From positions 62,001 to 126,000 of the forward strand of contig JACCLO010000011.1 of NCBI GenBank assembly GCA_029448655.1: 64,000 nucleotides of DNA, written 5' to 3'. The stretch comes from Wolfiporia cocos (taxonomy: Eukaryota > Basidiomycota > Agaricomycetes > Polyporales > Phaeolaceae). The position numbers were made by a program, and so were the translations under genes. Below, one piece after another: positions 1 to 10,681 of the stretch. The notes beneath the pieces are model-generated. The model was not told the origin of the DNA. It was given only the letters and a program-made list of their open reading frames with translations, and ran no database searches. The stretch's first letter is position 1. Each line of letters begins with the position of its first letter.

Positions 1-2027
1 ATTACCAGGAACTACTGAAAAGTGGTCCCAAGGAATTCGGTAAAGATCTCCAGGAATGGAACATGGAGGCCGGATTACTCCTCAGACGAGGAAAAGTGTA
101 CGTTCCAAAAGAACCTAAAGAATTGCGCACGAAGATTCTGGAGTTACATCATGACCATGTAACTGCTGGACACTTCGGACGATGGAAGACCTATGAACTT
201 CTATCACGTAATTACTGGTGGCCTGGAATGACCACGATGGTAAAGCAATACGTGGAAGGTTGCGACACATGCCAGCGCATGAAGAACCGCAACCAGACCC
301 CGTACGGACCCCTGCAACCGCTCCCAGTTCCGGAAGCACCATGGGACACAATCACCATCGACTTCATTGTCCACTTACCGCCTAGTGGCGAACGTAAACA
401 ATTCACTGCCATTATGGTAGTAGTGGACCGATTGACCAAGCGCGCACACTTCATTCCCACTTCGGACAATATCTCGGCAAAGGAATTAGCGAACCTCCTG
501 TACCTTCGGATTTATCCGAACCACGGGCTTCCGAAACAAATCATTTCGGACAGAGGACCGCAATTCTCTTCTGAGCTATTCAAGGGATGGTGCGAGCAAT
601 TGGGAATTCAGAGGTCGATGACAACAGCCTATCACCCGCAAGCGGACGGCCAAACGGAGAGAATTAACCAAATTCTAGAACAATACCTACGATGCTACAT
701 CGACGTTATCCAAAAAGATAACTGGGTATTCTATCTCCCCACGGCAGAGTTCGCGTACAATAACGCGGCTAGTGAGACGACCAAGAATAGTCCATTCTTC
801 GTCGAACTAGGAAGGCATCCCAATGCAGGACCTACGGATTTGAAGCCGACGCAATATTCGGATTTAAATCAATTTGCTTACGCCAGATGGTCAGCACAAG
901 AGCAAGCTAAGGCAGCTATGAAACTGGCTGCTGAACGCTGGTCTTGGTACTATGATCAACATAAGCGCTCGGTACCATTTAAAGTCGGCGACAAAGTCCT
1001 CGTTGACGCCCGTAGCTGGCAAGACTCCGAAAGAAGTCTTAGTCCACGCTATCTGGGACCATTTAAGATAATTGAACAATTATCTCCGGTCACCTTTAGG
1101 GTACACATGGACGAGCAATACAGGGCTTATCACCCAGTATTTCACGCTTCAAAGTTGGTCATGTATAAGGACCCTGTGCATCAGAAGAAACCAGAGCCTC
1201 AACCAGAAATGGTCGATGGCGAGGAATTATGGGAAGTTGAGAAGATCTTAGATCATCGCCTCCGCGCAGGAAGAGTTGAATACAGAATCCGATGGAAAGG
1301 ATTCGGTATCAATGACGACTCCTGGGTACGCGAAGCCGATCTCGACTCGGCATATGACATTCTACAGGAATACAAGGCTTCACACCCTATTCCAATGCAG
1401 GATGTCCCCCTCAGGCGATCAGCTAGAAGGAAAGAAGCAGTTCATGTCTTCGACCCTGACAGCGACGACTGGGAAGCCGACGAATGCACGTGGCCAGACG
1501 ACTGGCCGCAGTATCGCGAAGAATTTGCGAAGGACCCTAAGCAACGCATGGTTAGACACCCCGACGGGGGATGGATGTCAGCGGACATTAACCAAAACGC
1601 GGATTTGAAAATCGTAGTCGGTGAAGGCGGCCGAATGCCGGAAAAAGGAACCAAGGACTCGGTTGGGTTTGACCTGTACACTGCAACAGGCGACGTTCTG
1701 CCAGCTCACGGGCAGACAGAATACAACACCAAACTGAAGATCCAGGTACCTTTCGGCACTTACGGACGTATCGCCCCCCGCTCTAGTCTCGCACGCAAAG
1801 GCATAGACGTAATGGGTGGCGTTATCGACCACGATTATCAAGGCGAAGTAATCATCATTCTCCGGAATCACTCCGACATATCTATCGATATTCGGGCCGG
1901 CGATAAGATTGCCCAGCTAATCTGCGAAGTTGCAAAGGACCCGCATATTACGCTACACGGAAAATCTTACTTTGAAAAGATTAAATCCGAGCGCGGTACT
2001 GGTGGATTCGGCTCCACAGGAAAGTAA
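1..2027 (+). CDS. A1 pol C-terminal part: integrase, chromodomain, dUTPase
   Basis: The frame is open from the window edge (first full codon at base 3), so the N-terminus is missing. In order: an integrase HHCC zinc domain (HHDHVTAGHFGRW, then CDTCQRM) at about 145-285; the D,D,E core (TIDFIVHLP near 353, SDRGPQF near 547, DGQTERI near 640); a GPY/F-type module (RYLGPFKII) near 1047; a chromodomain (LWEVEKILDH...YRIRWKGF) near 1230-1360; and a dUTPase from about 1640. The dUTPase keeps all five usual motifs, including GFDLYTA, APRSSLARKG, GGVIDHDYQGE and the glycine-rich RGTGGFGSTGK end. Integrase inserts the cDNA, the chromodomain probably steers it to marked chromatin, and dUTPase removes dUTP. 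No frameshift or internal stop is seen. The stop is TAA at 2025-2027. Confidence 0.93.
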   Translation, partial: YQELLKSGPKEFGKDLQEWNMEAGLLLRRGKVYVPKEPKELRTKILELHHDHVTAGHFGRWKTYELLSRNYWWPGMTTMVKQYVEGCDTCQRMKNRNQTPYGPLQPLPVPEAPWDTITIDFIVHLPPSGERKQFTAIMVVVDRLTKRAHFIPTSDNISAKELANLLYLRIYPNHGLPKQIISDRGPQFSSELFKGWCEQLGIQRSMTTAYHPQADGQTERINQILEQYLRCYIDVIQKDNWVFYLPTAEFAYNNAASETTKNSPFFVELGRHPNAGPTDLKPTQYSDLNQFAYARWSAQEQAKAAMKLAAERWSWYYDQHKRSVPFKVGDKVLVDARSWQDSERSLSPRYLGPFKIIEQLSPVTFRVHMDEQYRAYHPVFHASKLVMYKDPVHQKKPEPQPEMVDGEELWEVEKILDHRLRAGRVEYRIRWKGFGINDDSWVREADLDSAYDILQEYKASHPIPMQDVPLRRSARRKEAVHVFDPDSDDWEADECTWPDDWPQYREEFAKDPKQRMVRHPDGGWMSADINQNADLKIVVGEGGRMPEKGTKDSVGFDLYTATGDVLPAHGQTEYNTKLKIQVPFGTYGRIAPRSSLARKGIDVMGGVIDHDYQGEVIIILRNHSDISIDIRAGDKIAQLICEVAKDPHITLHGKSYFEKIKSERGTGGFGSTGK

Positions 2028-2066
2028 TTGTTCCATTAGGGACAATGAAACCTGAAGAGGGGGTAA

Positions 2067-2765
2067 TGTCACAGATTTGGGACATGCCACTATTTTTCCC
2101 GTATTTTTACCTATTTATCTGGTATTTCTACGACCTTGTAGACATTTACGCTGCTAAGCGCCCGTCTACACGTACACGCAAACAAACAACACGTACACAA
2201 CGCGGTATACGTCCACCTGTCATAACAACACGTACATAACACGTTTGTACGCGTCAATGACTCAGCGGACTAACCTCCGGTGTCACGCGCCTTACTCATA
2301 TCCCGGTACCGGGCTATGTCAGTACAATTGGATAAGCGGCCCGCTCGTTATCACATGCCAATGCCCTTACGATTACTCATATCCCGATACCGGTATATAA
2401 GAATCACATGCATGGCTTACTAACGTAGCTACAGCCACTTCCACAACGCGGACCTACGGTCCAAACAAACGTTCTTACTGGTGCGGCCATTACCGGCGCA
2501 CATGGTCTATTGTAGTTTACGACTTAGCTGTATTAGTTATGTCTGCGCACAGACCGTCTAACTGTTTGGCTCCTCTTCGAGTAACCAAACAAAGCATGTA
2601 TATAAGTAGGGCTATCACTGCGGATAAGCCTTAGATTTGTTCTCTGCATTCGCACAGTCACATATCATCTCTGCTTGCGCCCACTAGTCTCCTCACCAAC
2701 CTTCTGCAACTCCTTCAAGTCGCCTACAAGGTTATAGTGTGAGTCCCACAGTCTAGTCTGTGTCA
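2067..2765 (+). repeat. A1 3' LTR (699 bp)
   Basis: It begins TGTCACAGATTTGGG right after the polypurine tract and ends ...GTCTAGTCTGTGTCA. The same sequence occurs at 9321-10017, 24770-25468, 37320-38016 and inverted at 46719-47417. A TATA box (tatataag) lies upstream of the AGATTTGTTCT predicted transcript start. The right flank is gcggg. Confidence 0.92.
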
Positions 2766-4850
2766 GCGGGTGTCTTAGGCTTTGTGCTTGTACAGGGGTA
2801 ATCCTACTTTGTACGACTTATGCGGTTTGAACGGTTATTAAAGGACGTCGCCTTGTGAACGTTTATGAGGCGTCGCCTCCCTAGTATCGCAAGTACTAAG
2901 CGTGAGACATTTGTCAATGCCCATTTGTTACAGGGGTTGTGTCCCCTAGTTAGATTGCTTCTATGTAGCGATCTCTTCGGAGTCGTAAGTTCCGGAATGA
3001 AGCTGTGCCTTCGTTGTTGTGTGCACTATTTATTAACGAGTAGGCTTCTCGTGTAAAACCCCATAGTATAGGTACTAATCATTGTGCATTATGTTTATAT
3101 GCTTATGATTGTATTCCCTAATACTGTAGTGTCGTTGCCGTAGTGAGGCCTTATTGGGTAACCGTGAGAACATACATCCTTGTCAGGAGTTGTCTCGTAT
3201 AGGTGTATCCCGTAAGGGCTGAAGTCCCATGGTGGCGATGACGGTAGTTTCCAATGTGCTTGTATGTCGTTAAAGTCGTTCTTCGATTGAGTATGACATT
3301 GTAAGCGTGGGAACTGAGATGATCGTTGGGGAAGGGTATATTTCGCTATTGGATAGATAGCTACTATATTCCTATTACAGGGTTGTCGTCCATATACAAA
3401 TAGGACAGTACGAGCATGAATGAGGGTAATCGGGCCTCTTAGTGCATGTCGTTTGTTGCTTTAATGACCGTAAGGTTCATTTGTAAGCGTGGGATAGTGG
3501 ACTTGTTAAGGTCCTAGGTGCGAAATTAGGGTTTCCACCCCCTCTTTCACGTTTGATCTCCCGATCAAACCTATCCAGATGGTTTTGGTTTTTAAAGAGG
3601 TTAAACCGCCTCTATGCCCAGATAAGGGTGGGTGGATGTGGGCCGAAGGTATTCTTGACGTATATCCATATACGGCTGTATCCAGTAGTCGCTCGCATAT
3701 GCGACCAGATTTTTATACTAAGGTTTCCAAGCCCTAGTTTGTCGGAATCGAAGGGTTTTCCAGGCCCATATTCGATGTAGTGACGAGATGTAATCCTTTC
3801 TTGTAAGGATACAGATCCGGATTTATTTATTGCGCGTCTCGACGGCGCAGGTTTCCGTAAACCAAGCAAGTAAATGATAACCGATTGCCAAACCGGCTTG
3901 ATTGTCCTAATAAGGGGGGCTCCCTTGTTATCTCTGGAAGTTTTCGAGTGCTTCTTCGAGACCTTTTGCGGACGATCGCATTGAATTGCTAAGGTGTATT
4001 TTTCGAATTCGGTTATTCTCCCCACAGAGAAAAGTTGAATCGAAGTGAAATCATAAATGAGGTAGCGAGCCTTGTGACGAATTTTGCGAGTGGCGTGCGA
4101 AATTGTCGATTTCAATACAGGGGGGAACCGGTGTGGAAACCGGTGCAGATTCGGCGATTGTGCGAGAATGCCGAATAAAGTGTGATTCTAGAAGCCTTGC
4201 GGCCTCCGCTACACTTCAAGGGAACGCGTATCAATAGCGTGTGTCCCTTGTTTTCCTTTCCTCTAACCCAGATTGCAAGATTCAATGAAGTAATCTTGTT
4301 GCGATCTGTTTGTACGTGGGTGGCTGGTGGAAACAGCGCTGTACCCAATTATTTATAGACGCTTGTCAGACGTCTCTTCCCAAACGGATGGTAATTTCCT
4401 TTTCAGGAGTTCCATTACCGAAAGGGGTGCCCCCGTTCAAAGGTTCTTATGACATGTGACCAAATGACAGATGCTCAAATAACCCGAATCCCCTTTTCAG
4501 GAGCGAAGACCGAAGTCAAACGGGCGCCGACGGATTATGTGAATCCTAATCGACTTGGTACTTTGGCATTCCCATAGTAATAATAGTTATAAGCATGTAT
4601 TTGCCAAGCGTACGCGATCCTACGTCTAAGGGAACAGGTACTAGTATCGTTCTTCGATTGACTAAGTGTACCCGTAAGACGTAAAGGTTGCCTTTTATGT
4701 ACATAGGCGACCTTAACCAGGTTAGATAACCTGGGAACCAGCAGGTGACGCAGGATTTCCAAAGGCGAATACAAATGCTATTGGACGGTTTCTAAGCTAA
4801 TACAAGTATTGCTATTTACTAGGAGCCGCCACTAAAACTACATATTTATC
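2766..4850. other. Unassigned noncoding interior of K
   Basis: No recognisable domain is present on either strand. The longest open frames (for example minus 3612-4115, 167 codons) have no family motif and no repeat-specific support. A perfect inverted repeat (gtttgatc, tccc loop, gatcaaac) lies at 3551-3570. Two CCTTTTCAGG blocks (4398-4407 and 4492-4501) read on the minus strand as CCTGAAAAGG hairpins also seen in the leaders of A and F. I see no host gene here. Confidence 0.5.
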
Positions 4851-5893
4851 TACTTATTGACTGGGATACCAGGGTACCTGAAAGAGAGCTCGTCATCAGC
4901 GATCAACGCTGAGTGGTCATGTCTAACACAAGAAGAACGGGGGCATGGTTAGGGGCGCCCTTGTCAGGACGCCGCGCGGAAGTTAGCTGACAGGTGTCTT
5001 CATCGAAGCGCGCGACTTCCTTCTAGAAAGAGAGTCGGTGACTGCCAGCGCTTGACAGGCTGGGTCACATGGTTGGGAATAGGATACACAGCCCATTTCC
5101 TCGCGGAGATGAGCTGGAAAGTGGTCGCAGTATTACACCGCGACCGGTCCACGCTTTAGTGGTAAGGCTTGCCATCTATAGCCACCTGGGTGTCACATCA
5201 GGGCTAAAAAACCATTGTCGATCAAAGATCGCGAGAGATCAGCGCTCCACACATCAAAGATGGTGGGCTACGCGATCCTCTTCCAACGGGGCCCCAAATC
5301 CGTTTGACCCAGGCTCGCACACCGAGCTGCCCGTAGGACTTACGCTATTGGTTACCGCGAGTGACCTCGGCTGGTTTGGCCTTGCGAGCCGCACCACCTC
5401 ACCACTTGGATTCCCCGAAGGAGATCCCAAGCGGGCCCCTTACGCCTGGGGGGCGGCTTTGGAAGATTCCCACACCCAACTAAGGGAATACGCCGAAGCG
5501 CATATCCCTATGGGGATCCTACTGGTAGTGTTGGGTCCCTGAACAGGGATTGCCAAGACAGGGGGCTGCGCGCACACAGGCAGACGGTCCCCTTTTCCCA
5601 ATAGGCGGGTCTCAACCGCTGACAGCCGCAACCTTGTCAGGAAGCGGCCGTCTCTCCTTAACCCTGGAGTCCGGGTTCGCAGGACGCATGCTGCTGATTA
5701 GGCAAGCAGCGCCCCACTGGGTGGCAGCAGGCCGCTAAGCCCGCCGCCGATGTATCCCATAACCGCAACCACGGAGCATGCATCCCCTTTGCAGGAGAGC
5801 AGCGGCCCCTGCGCTATCTCAGACACCTGTAGGAGGAAAAACCCAGGCGCCACCAGTTAAGGAGGCGCAGGGGGGTAGGTAGTTCTATTCTTA
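4851..5893 (-). other. K 5' leader (untranslated)
   Basis: On the minus strand this follows the K 5' LTR. It resembles the family A leader (25469-26515): both contain a tgtgtatcc/tgtatccgattccca block followed by gacccag. A CCTGCAAAGG hairpin (plus strand 5786-5795) and an acceptor-like ttcctcctacag (minus, about 5832) are present. No long ORF follows. Confidence 0.6.
5881..5891 (-). promoter_or_regulatory. K self-priming primer-binding site
   Basis: The minus strand reads AGAATAGAACT two bases after the LTR end. It is the exact complement of AGTTCTATTCT inside the same LTR (plus coordinates 6019-6029), at the predicted RNA start. No TGG-starting tRNA-type site is present. Confidence 0.75.
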
Positions 5894-6983
5894 TGACACA
5901 GATGGCTCTGTGGGACTCACCACGCCAGTATCCTTGCGATGAACTAAGGCGACGAGGTGAGGTAGAGGTTATCAGACGCTATAGTAGGTGGAAGGTTCTT
6001 CTACGGCGTACGCCGAGAAGAATAGAACTAGGGTTATAGGCCGTCAAGGCCCTACTTATATACACATATATAACGGGTCATGTGCTACTGTATATGCCCG
6101 ATAAGGAGTGTGGGCTTGGTTGCCATAAGGGCGACCAAGTGGTATGACTACTCTACAAAGGCCGTGACCCGCCGGTAATGGCCGGGCCAATGGTAAAATA
6201 GAGAGTGTGTGGTCTCATCGTTAGATGGACATGTGAAGACGGGCGCAGCCCGGGTATAAGGGATGCCGGTTGCCGGATACCGTGAGGTATAATGGCGATT
6301 GGCCGGTCATCATGTGCTGACCAAGGCGGAACGCCGAGGTCGTAATGCTATTGGGCCAGCAGGCACCGTAGCATGTGATATGTCCGGACCGGAAGGTTTA
6401 CCGGAACATATGGTGGTCTTAGCCGTGAGGCGAGGACCGGTGTTTGGGCAACGCCGTGATGGCAGAAGCCCGGGACTTGGAGAACGCCGAGTCCGTGAGA
6501 GGCCGAGAAGGCCGTAGCCTATAGCGATATTGCCTTGATGCTAATATAGTGCTATTTGGCCGTGTTGCCATTATTATGCGAAGGCGTGGCGCGCCTGAGG
6601 TGCCATTGTGATCTAGGATCTTATGGCGATGGGAAGCCGGGAGGGCCGACCCAATAGTACAAGGCCGCGAGGCACTGTTTGTACTTGTGGACATTATTAT
6701 GCGAGCGTGCCGCGCTCGGCCTATCATTATGATCTAGGATCTATGACGTGGCTGGTCTTGCTCTGACGGGCGAGACCTGTATGACGTAGCCGTACTATGC
6801 TATTGGACCGGAAGGTGCCGTAGCGTTATGTAAGCTGGTCATGTGGTGATAAGCCCAGTTAAGAGCTTGTCGTGGTGGCAATGGGAGTTAACCCGTAGAT
6901 AACTTGTAGTTAGACGTATAAATCCCAGGTAAATTGCTATAATCGTAGGAAAAATGCTGTAAGCCCCAGATAAATCTGTGACA
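5894..6983 (-). repeat. K 5' LTR (1,090 bp)
   Basis: On the plus strand it runs from TGACACAGATGGCTC to AAATCTGTGACA. It is the reverse complement of the solo LTR at 51438-52515 apart from divergence in the U3 part. The minus strand carries tatataag followed by AGTTCTATTCT. A GTGAGT donor-like site (ACTCAC at 5915-5920) lies near the LTR 3' end. Confidence 0.85.
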
Positions 6984-7206
6984 GGCACATGACAAGTGAC
7001 GTACATGTAACTACTGTGACCGTAACGTGTCCGTACCTGAGGCGCGCGCTACCCTACAGCGCTAAACTACTGAGTCAGATGATCTAAATGGCGAAGAGGA
7101 GACGCTGGAGGTGGCTGTGGATCAGGAAGGCGCGCGCGCACCTAGCGGCGCCTGTGAATACCAATAGCGAGGGATGTCAGAAGCCCCTTCCGGGAATTCT
7201 GTGACA
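6984..7206 (-). repeat. D1 3' LTR, truncated by K
   Basis: It is nearly identical to 8353-8575 and ends in ccgggaattctgtgaca. The missing part would lie left of the K element, outside the window. Confidence 0.88.
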
Positions 7207-7986
7207 TTACCCCCCCTCTCAAAAAACGTCGTCTCTGACGTTGATCCTACGACATCCCTTCCTGTTGGTTAATAGAGATCCCGGCACTGCTGGGCCGGCA
7301 CCACCCGTCACTATCGCAGCAGGGAGCACCCGGGATTCCTGACGGTCCGTCCGTCGGAGAGGGTTGAAGAGAAAAGGACGCGCGCTGGTGGGGACGCCAA
7401 CCCAGCGCGGCATCGAGTTGGCAAGACTCACCGGGTTCGAGAGGGACAGCTTTGTAGCTAGGTTTTTGTTGTAGCTTTCGCGGCCAGCAAGGATCGCTCC
7501 CAGCCGCTACTTACTGTGGGTGCCCGTCACCCGTGTCCGTCGTACCCAAAGGCCAGTTCTATCGGCGTCGTGTCCATATTCATCGTGTTGACCGGTCGTT
7601 GTGGGGTTGGGCATCCTTGCGGAGCCCTTCGCATACCCACGGGTCATCAGTTCTTGAGTAATCCCCGCCGCCCAGGGGTAAGTGGTCAGACTGCACTGTG
7701 CCTCCACACACCGCATTCCCTTTGCAGGGGATGGGTGGCGGGCCCTAATCGCGGCTTACGTCGATCGACCCCGGCTACCTTTCGTTCGGAAGGGGGCGGT
7801 CTTGCTTTCTCACTCCCTGTGGTCGCTTTGCCAGGTGTAGCATTTCGCGGGGGCTCGTAAAACTACGGACCGACGGTGCTTCTACCGTCGGCTGCCCCGC
7901 CATGCTGCCTTGGCGACCTACAGATGGAGAACCCTCGGCCCCAGCGCAGGTGGCGCCGGAGGGGAGGTAAGATATCTCTCAGATTA
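7207..7986 (-). other. D1 interior, noncoding
   Basis: It has leader-like sequence and a polypurine tract only. The 114-codon plus-strand frame at 7516-7860 has no recognisable domain and is not kept in D2. The hairpin CCTGCAAAGG (plus 7719-7728) and the self-priming site AATCTGAGAGAT (plus 7974-7985) lie here, the latter complementary to 8248-8259 in the LTR. Confidence 0.75.
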
Positions 7987-8575
7987 TGTCACAGACCCAC
8001 CGGTCTGTGCGACCATGGCTACATGGGGAATTCCCTAACGCCTAACAAGGCGGTGTACCAACCGCGATAGCGGTGACCTCGCGGCGCGCCCGATGGGACA
8101 TCCTTATAGGAGTCCACCGGGAGTACCAACGGTACTCCGCAAGGCGACGTGTCGGGGCTAGCACACAGACAAGCTAGACAAGAGGGGGCCCCGGGCCAGC
8201 AGCAACACAGACGAGATAGCGAGTAAGGGGATTATCCCATTGACGAGAATCTGAGAGATGGGGTGTAAGCCCACATCTCGACGTAATATATACATGACGA
8301 TAGTAACTACGAGTCGTGCCCTAAAGTAATGGCCCGTGCGCATTATCTAAGAGGCACATGACAAGTGACGTACATGTAACTACTGTGACCGTAACGTGTC
8401 CGTACCTGAGGCGCGCGCTACCCTACAGCGCTAAACTACTGAGTCAGATGATCTAAATGGCGAAGAGGAGACGCTGGAGGTGGCTGTGGATCAGGAAGGC
8501 GTGCGCGCACCTAGCGGCGCCTGTGAATACCAATAGCGAGGGATGTCAGAAGCCCCTTCCGGGAATTCTGTGACA
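7987..8575 (-). repeat. D1 5' LTR (type C, 589 bp)
   Basis: It runs from TGTCACAGACCCACC to GGGAATTCTGTGACA on the plus strand. On the minus strand a TATATATT box starts at 8292 and the predicted RNA start is at 8259, 33 nt away. The palindrome GAGATGGGG/CCCaCATCTC (8255-8263 and 8270-8279) overlaps that start. Confidence 0.87.
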
Positions 8576-8576
8576 C

Positions 8577-9281
8577 TGGGTACGTGAAGCCGATCTCGAC
8601 ACGGCATACAACATTCTGCAGGAATACAAGGCTTCACACGCCATTCCAATGCAGGATGTCCCCCTCAGGCGATCAGCTAGAAGGAAAGAAGCAGTTCATG
8701 TCTTCGACCCTGACAGCGACGACTGGGAAGCCGACGAATGCACGTGGCCAGACGACTGGCCGCAGTATCGTGAAAAATTTGCGAAGGATCCTAAGCAGCG
8801 CATGGTTAGACACCCCGACGGGGGATGGATGTCAGCGGACATTAACCGAAACGCGGACTTGAAAATCGTAGTCGGTGAAGGCGGCCGAATGCCGGAAAAG
8901 GGAACCAAGGACTCGGTTGGGTTTGACCTGTACACTGCAACAGGCGACGTTCTGCCAGCTCACGGGCAGACAGAATACAATACCAAACTGAAAATCCAGG
9001 TACCTTTCGGCACTTACGGACGTATCGCCCCCCGCTCCAGTCTTGCCCGAAAAGGCATAGACGCAATGGGTGGCGTTATCGACCACGATTACCAAGGCGA
9101 AGTGATCATCATTCTCCGGAACCACTCCGATATATCTATCGACATTCGGGCCAGTGATAAGATTGCTCAGCTTATCTGCGAAGTTGCTAAGGACCCGCAC
9201 ATTACGCTACACGGAAAATCTTACTTTGAAAAGATTAAATCCGAGCGCGGTACTGGTGGATTCGGCTCCACGGGAAAGTAA
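8577..9281 (+). pseudogene. A4 pol fragment: chromodomain end and dUTPase
   Basis: The frame starts at the D1 junction (WVREADLDTAYN...) and stays open to TAA at 9279-9281. It contains the end of the chromodomain, an acidic linker (DPDSDDWEADECTWPDDW) and the five-motif dUTPase ending RGTGGFGSTGK. It matches A1 and A2 with few changes (for example GIDAMGG and IRASDK). It is cut from its N-terminal part by D1, so it is a broken gene with an intact reading frame. Confidence 0.88.
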
Positions 9282-9320
9282 TCGTTCCATTAGGGACAAT
9301 GAAACCTGAAGAGGGGGTAA

Positions 9321-10017
9321 TGTCACAGATTTGGGACATGCCACTATTTTTCCCGTATTTTTACCTATTTATCTGGTATTTCTACGGCCTTGTAGACGTT
9401 TATGCTGCTAAGCGCCCGTCTACACGTACACGCAACCAAACAACACGTACACAACGCGGTATACGTCCACCTGTCATAACAACACGTACATAACACGTTT
9501 GTACGCGCCAATGACTCAGCGGACTAACCTCCGGTGTCACGCGCCTTACTCATATCCCGGTACCGGGCTATGTCAGTACAATTGGATAAGCGGCCCGCTC
9601 GTTATCACATGCCAATGCCCTTAGTATTACTCATATCCCGATACCGGTATATAGTTATCACGTGCATGGCTTACTAACGTAGCTACAGCCACTTCACAAC
9701 ATGGACCTACGGTCCAAACAAACACTCTTACTGGTGCGGCCATTACCGGCGCACATGGTCTACTGTAGTTTACGACTTAGCTGTATTAGTTATGTCTGCG
9801 CACAGACCGTCTTCATGTTTGGCTCCCTTACTGGTAACCAAACAACGCATGTATATAAGTAGGGCTATCACTACGATAAGCCTTAGATTTGTTCTCTGCA
9901 TTCGCACAGTCACATAACATCTCTGCTTGCGCCCACTAGTCTCCTCACCAATCTCCAGCAACTACTTCAAGTCGCTTCCAAGGTTATAGTGTGAGTCCCA
10001 CAGTCTAGTCTGTGTCA
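9321..10017 (+). repeat. A4 3' LTR (697 bp)
   Basis: Family A LTR, TGTCACAG...CTGTGTCA, preceded by gaagagggggtaa. The right flank accgc lies in the B LTR. The TATA box and AGATTTGTTCT start site are retained. Confidence 0.92.
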
Positions 10018-10063
10018 ACCGCCCCTCAACTACATTTTCAGTCATAAGTGAGTGTCTGTGTCA
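10018..10063 (+). repeat. B 5' LTR, last 46 bp
   Basis: accgcccctcaactac to ctgtgtca is identical to the last bases of the B 3' LTR at 18706-18751. It contains GTGAGT (10048-10053), a donor-like hexamer. A4 insertion removed the rest from view. Confidence 0.9.
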
Positions 10064-10681
10064 TTAGAACTATTCTTTTCATCGCCCCCCGGCCTTTGGG
10101 CCCTGGGGATTTGTGTTTTTAGGCCGGCGGTTTGGTGTCTTCCCTTTACAGGTATTTTTTGTATTGGGATCTGGGGGATACATGGCGACGACCAGCCATT
10201 CAATAGGTTATTAGCGGCACCTGCAAAGGGCCGTTAATGTGAACAGCGGCGGTGGATTAGACATGGGCGATGCCCCAGACCTATCCCCGTTACTTAGTAA
10301 CACGTTTATTGTCCAGACGTAAGGACACAGCCTCGTTCCTTCGGGAACCAGACTAAAACCCGGCTTGCCGGCCTAATGACCACATGGGATTGAACCCTAA
10401 CGGGATCTCCCGGTCACCGCTTCTCAGCGGCGGCTAGCTTGCCTGCGGTGGACGTTTGGGAGCGCTGCGGCTAGCCACCATGGGTGTAATACCCTAATCT
10501 GGCCTGTTACCGGGACCGCAAGGGAAGCGGGACCCGTTGTATCTTCCACTCCGGACGTGTATGAGAGAAATGCACGCCGTCGTCGACACACCGACATGAC
10601 ACCTTACCGCATCAAGAACGGCCGTTCCCGGACTTTTTACGTAGTTATTTAGTACAAGCTTTCTCACGAAGTTACACAGCC
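10064..10681 (+). other. B leader
   Basis: Noncoding leader between the LTR and ORF1. It holds the self-priming site (10066-10076), an acceptor-like cttccctttacag (ends 10151), gatctgggggatacat shared with the A leader, the CCTGCAAAGG hairpin (10220-10229), and a second acceptor-like stretch ending ttacacag two bases before the ORF1 ATG. Confidence 0.7.
10066..10076 (+). promoter_or_regulatory. B self-priming primer-binding site
   Basis: AGAACTATTCT lies two bases after the LTR. It is the exact complement of AGAATAGTTCT at 18633-18643 in the B LTR, which lies 34 nt downstream of the TATA box at 18599. Confidence 0.85.

Larger units (their letters stand above)
1..2765 (+). mobile_element. A1: Ty3/gypsy element, 3' part
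   Basis: This is the 3' end of a family A chromodomain-dUTPase retrotransposon, cut by the left window edge. It holds the integrase-to-dUTPase part of pol, a short polypurine tract (gaagaggggg) and the full 3' LTR. The sequence after the LTR (gcggg...) is noncoding K-type sequence. A1 therefore appears to have inserted into the K element, with gcggg as the expected TSD. Its 5' LTR and matching TSD lie outside the window. Confidence 0.9.
2766..6983 (-). mobile_element. K element, minus strand, 5' LTR plus noncoding interior
   Basis: The 5' LTR (5894-6983) matches the solo LTR at 51438-52515 in opposite orientation. Reading leftwards on the minus strand it is followed by a self-priming site and a leader related to that of family A. 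About 2 kb of sequence without recognisable coding content follows, until A1 interrupts. The right flank is ggcac inside the D1 LTR, so K inserted in D1. The 3' part of K would lie left of A1, outside the window. The lack of gag or pol in more than 3 kb of interior suggests a LARD-like non-autonomous element, though pol could still lie off-window. Confidence 0.7.
6984..8575 (-). mobile_element. D1: small non-autonomous LTR element, minus strand
   Basis: Layout on the minus strand: 5' LTR 7987-8575, interior 7207-7986, polypurine tract gagaggggggggtaa, then a 3' LTR of which only 6984-7206 remains because K interrupts it. The interior is about 780 bp and has no gag or pol, so movement must have used proteins from another element. 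It sits in A4 pol; the right flank is ctggg. D2 (21982-23845) is a second, complete copy. Confidence 0.85.
8576..10017 (+). mobile_element. A4: 3' fragment of a family A element
   Basis: This is the right-hand part of a family A copy split by D1. It contains the end of pol (chromodomain end and dUTPase), the polypurine tract and the 3' LTR. It inserted in the 5' LTR of B: the LTR end at 10017 is directly followed by accgcccctcaac, part of the B LTR. The left part of A4 lies beyond A1, outside the window. Confidence 0.85.

Noticed and set aside
3612..4115. 167-codon minus-strand ORF in the K interior
   Set aside because: No recognisable motif, no homolog in the other elements here, and its size is possible by chance in this composition.
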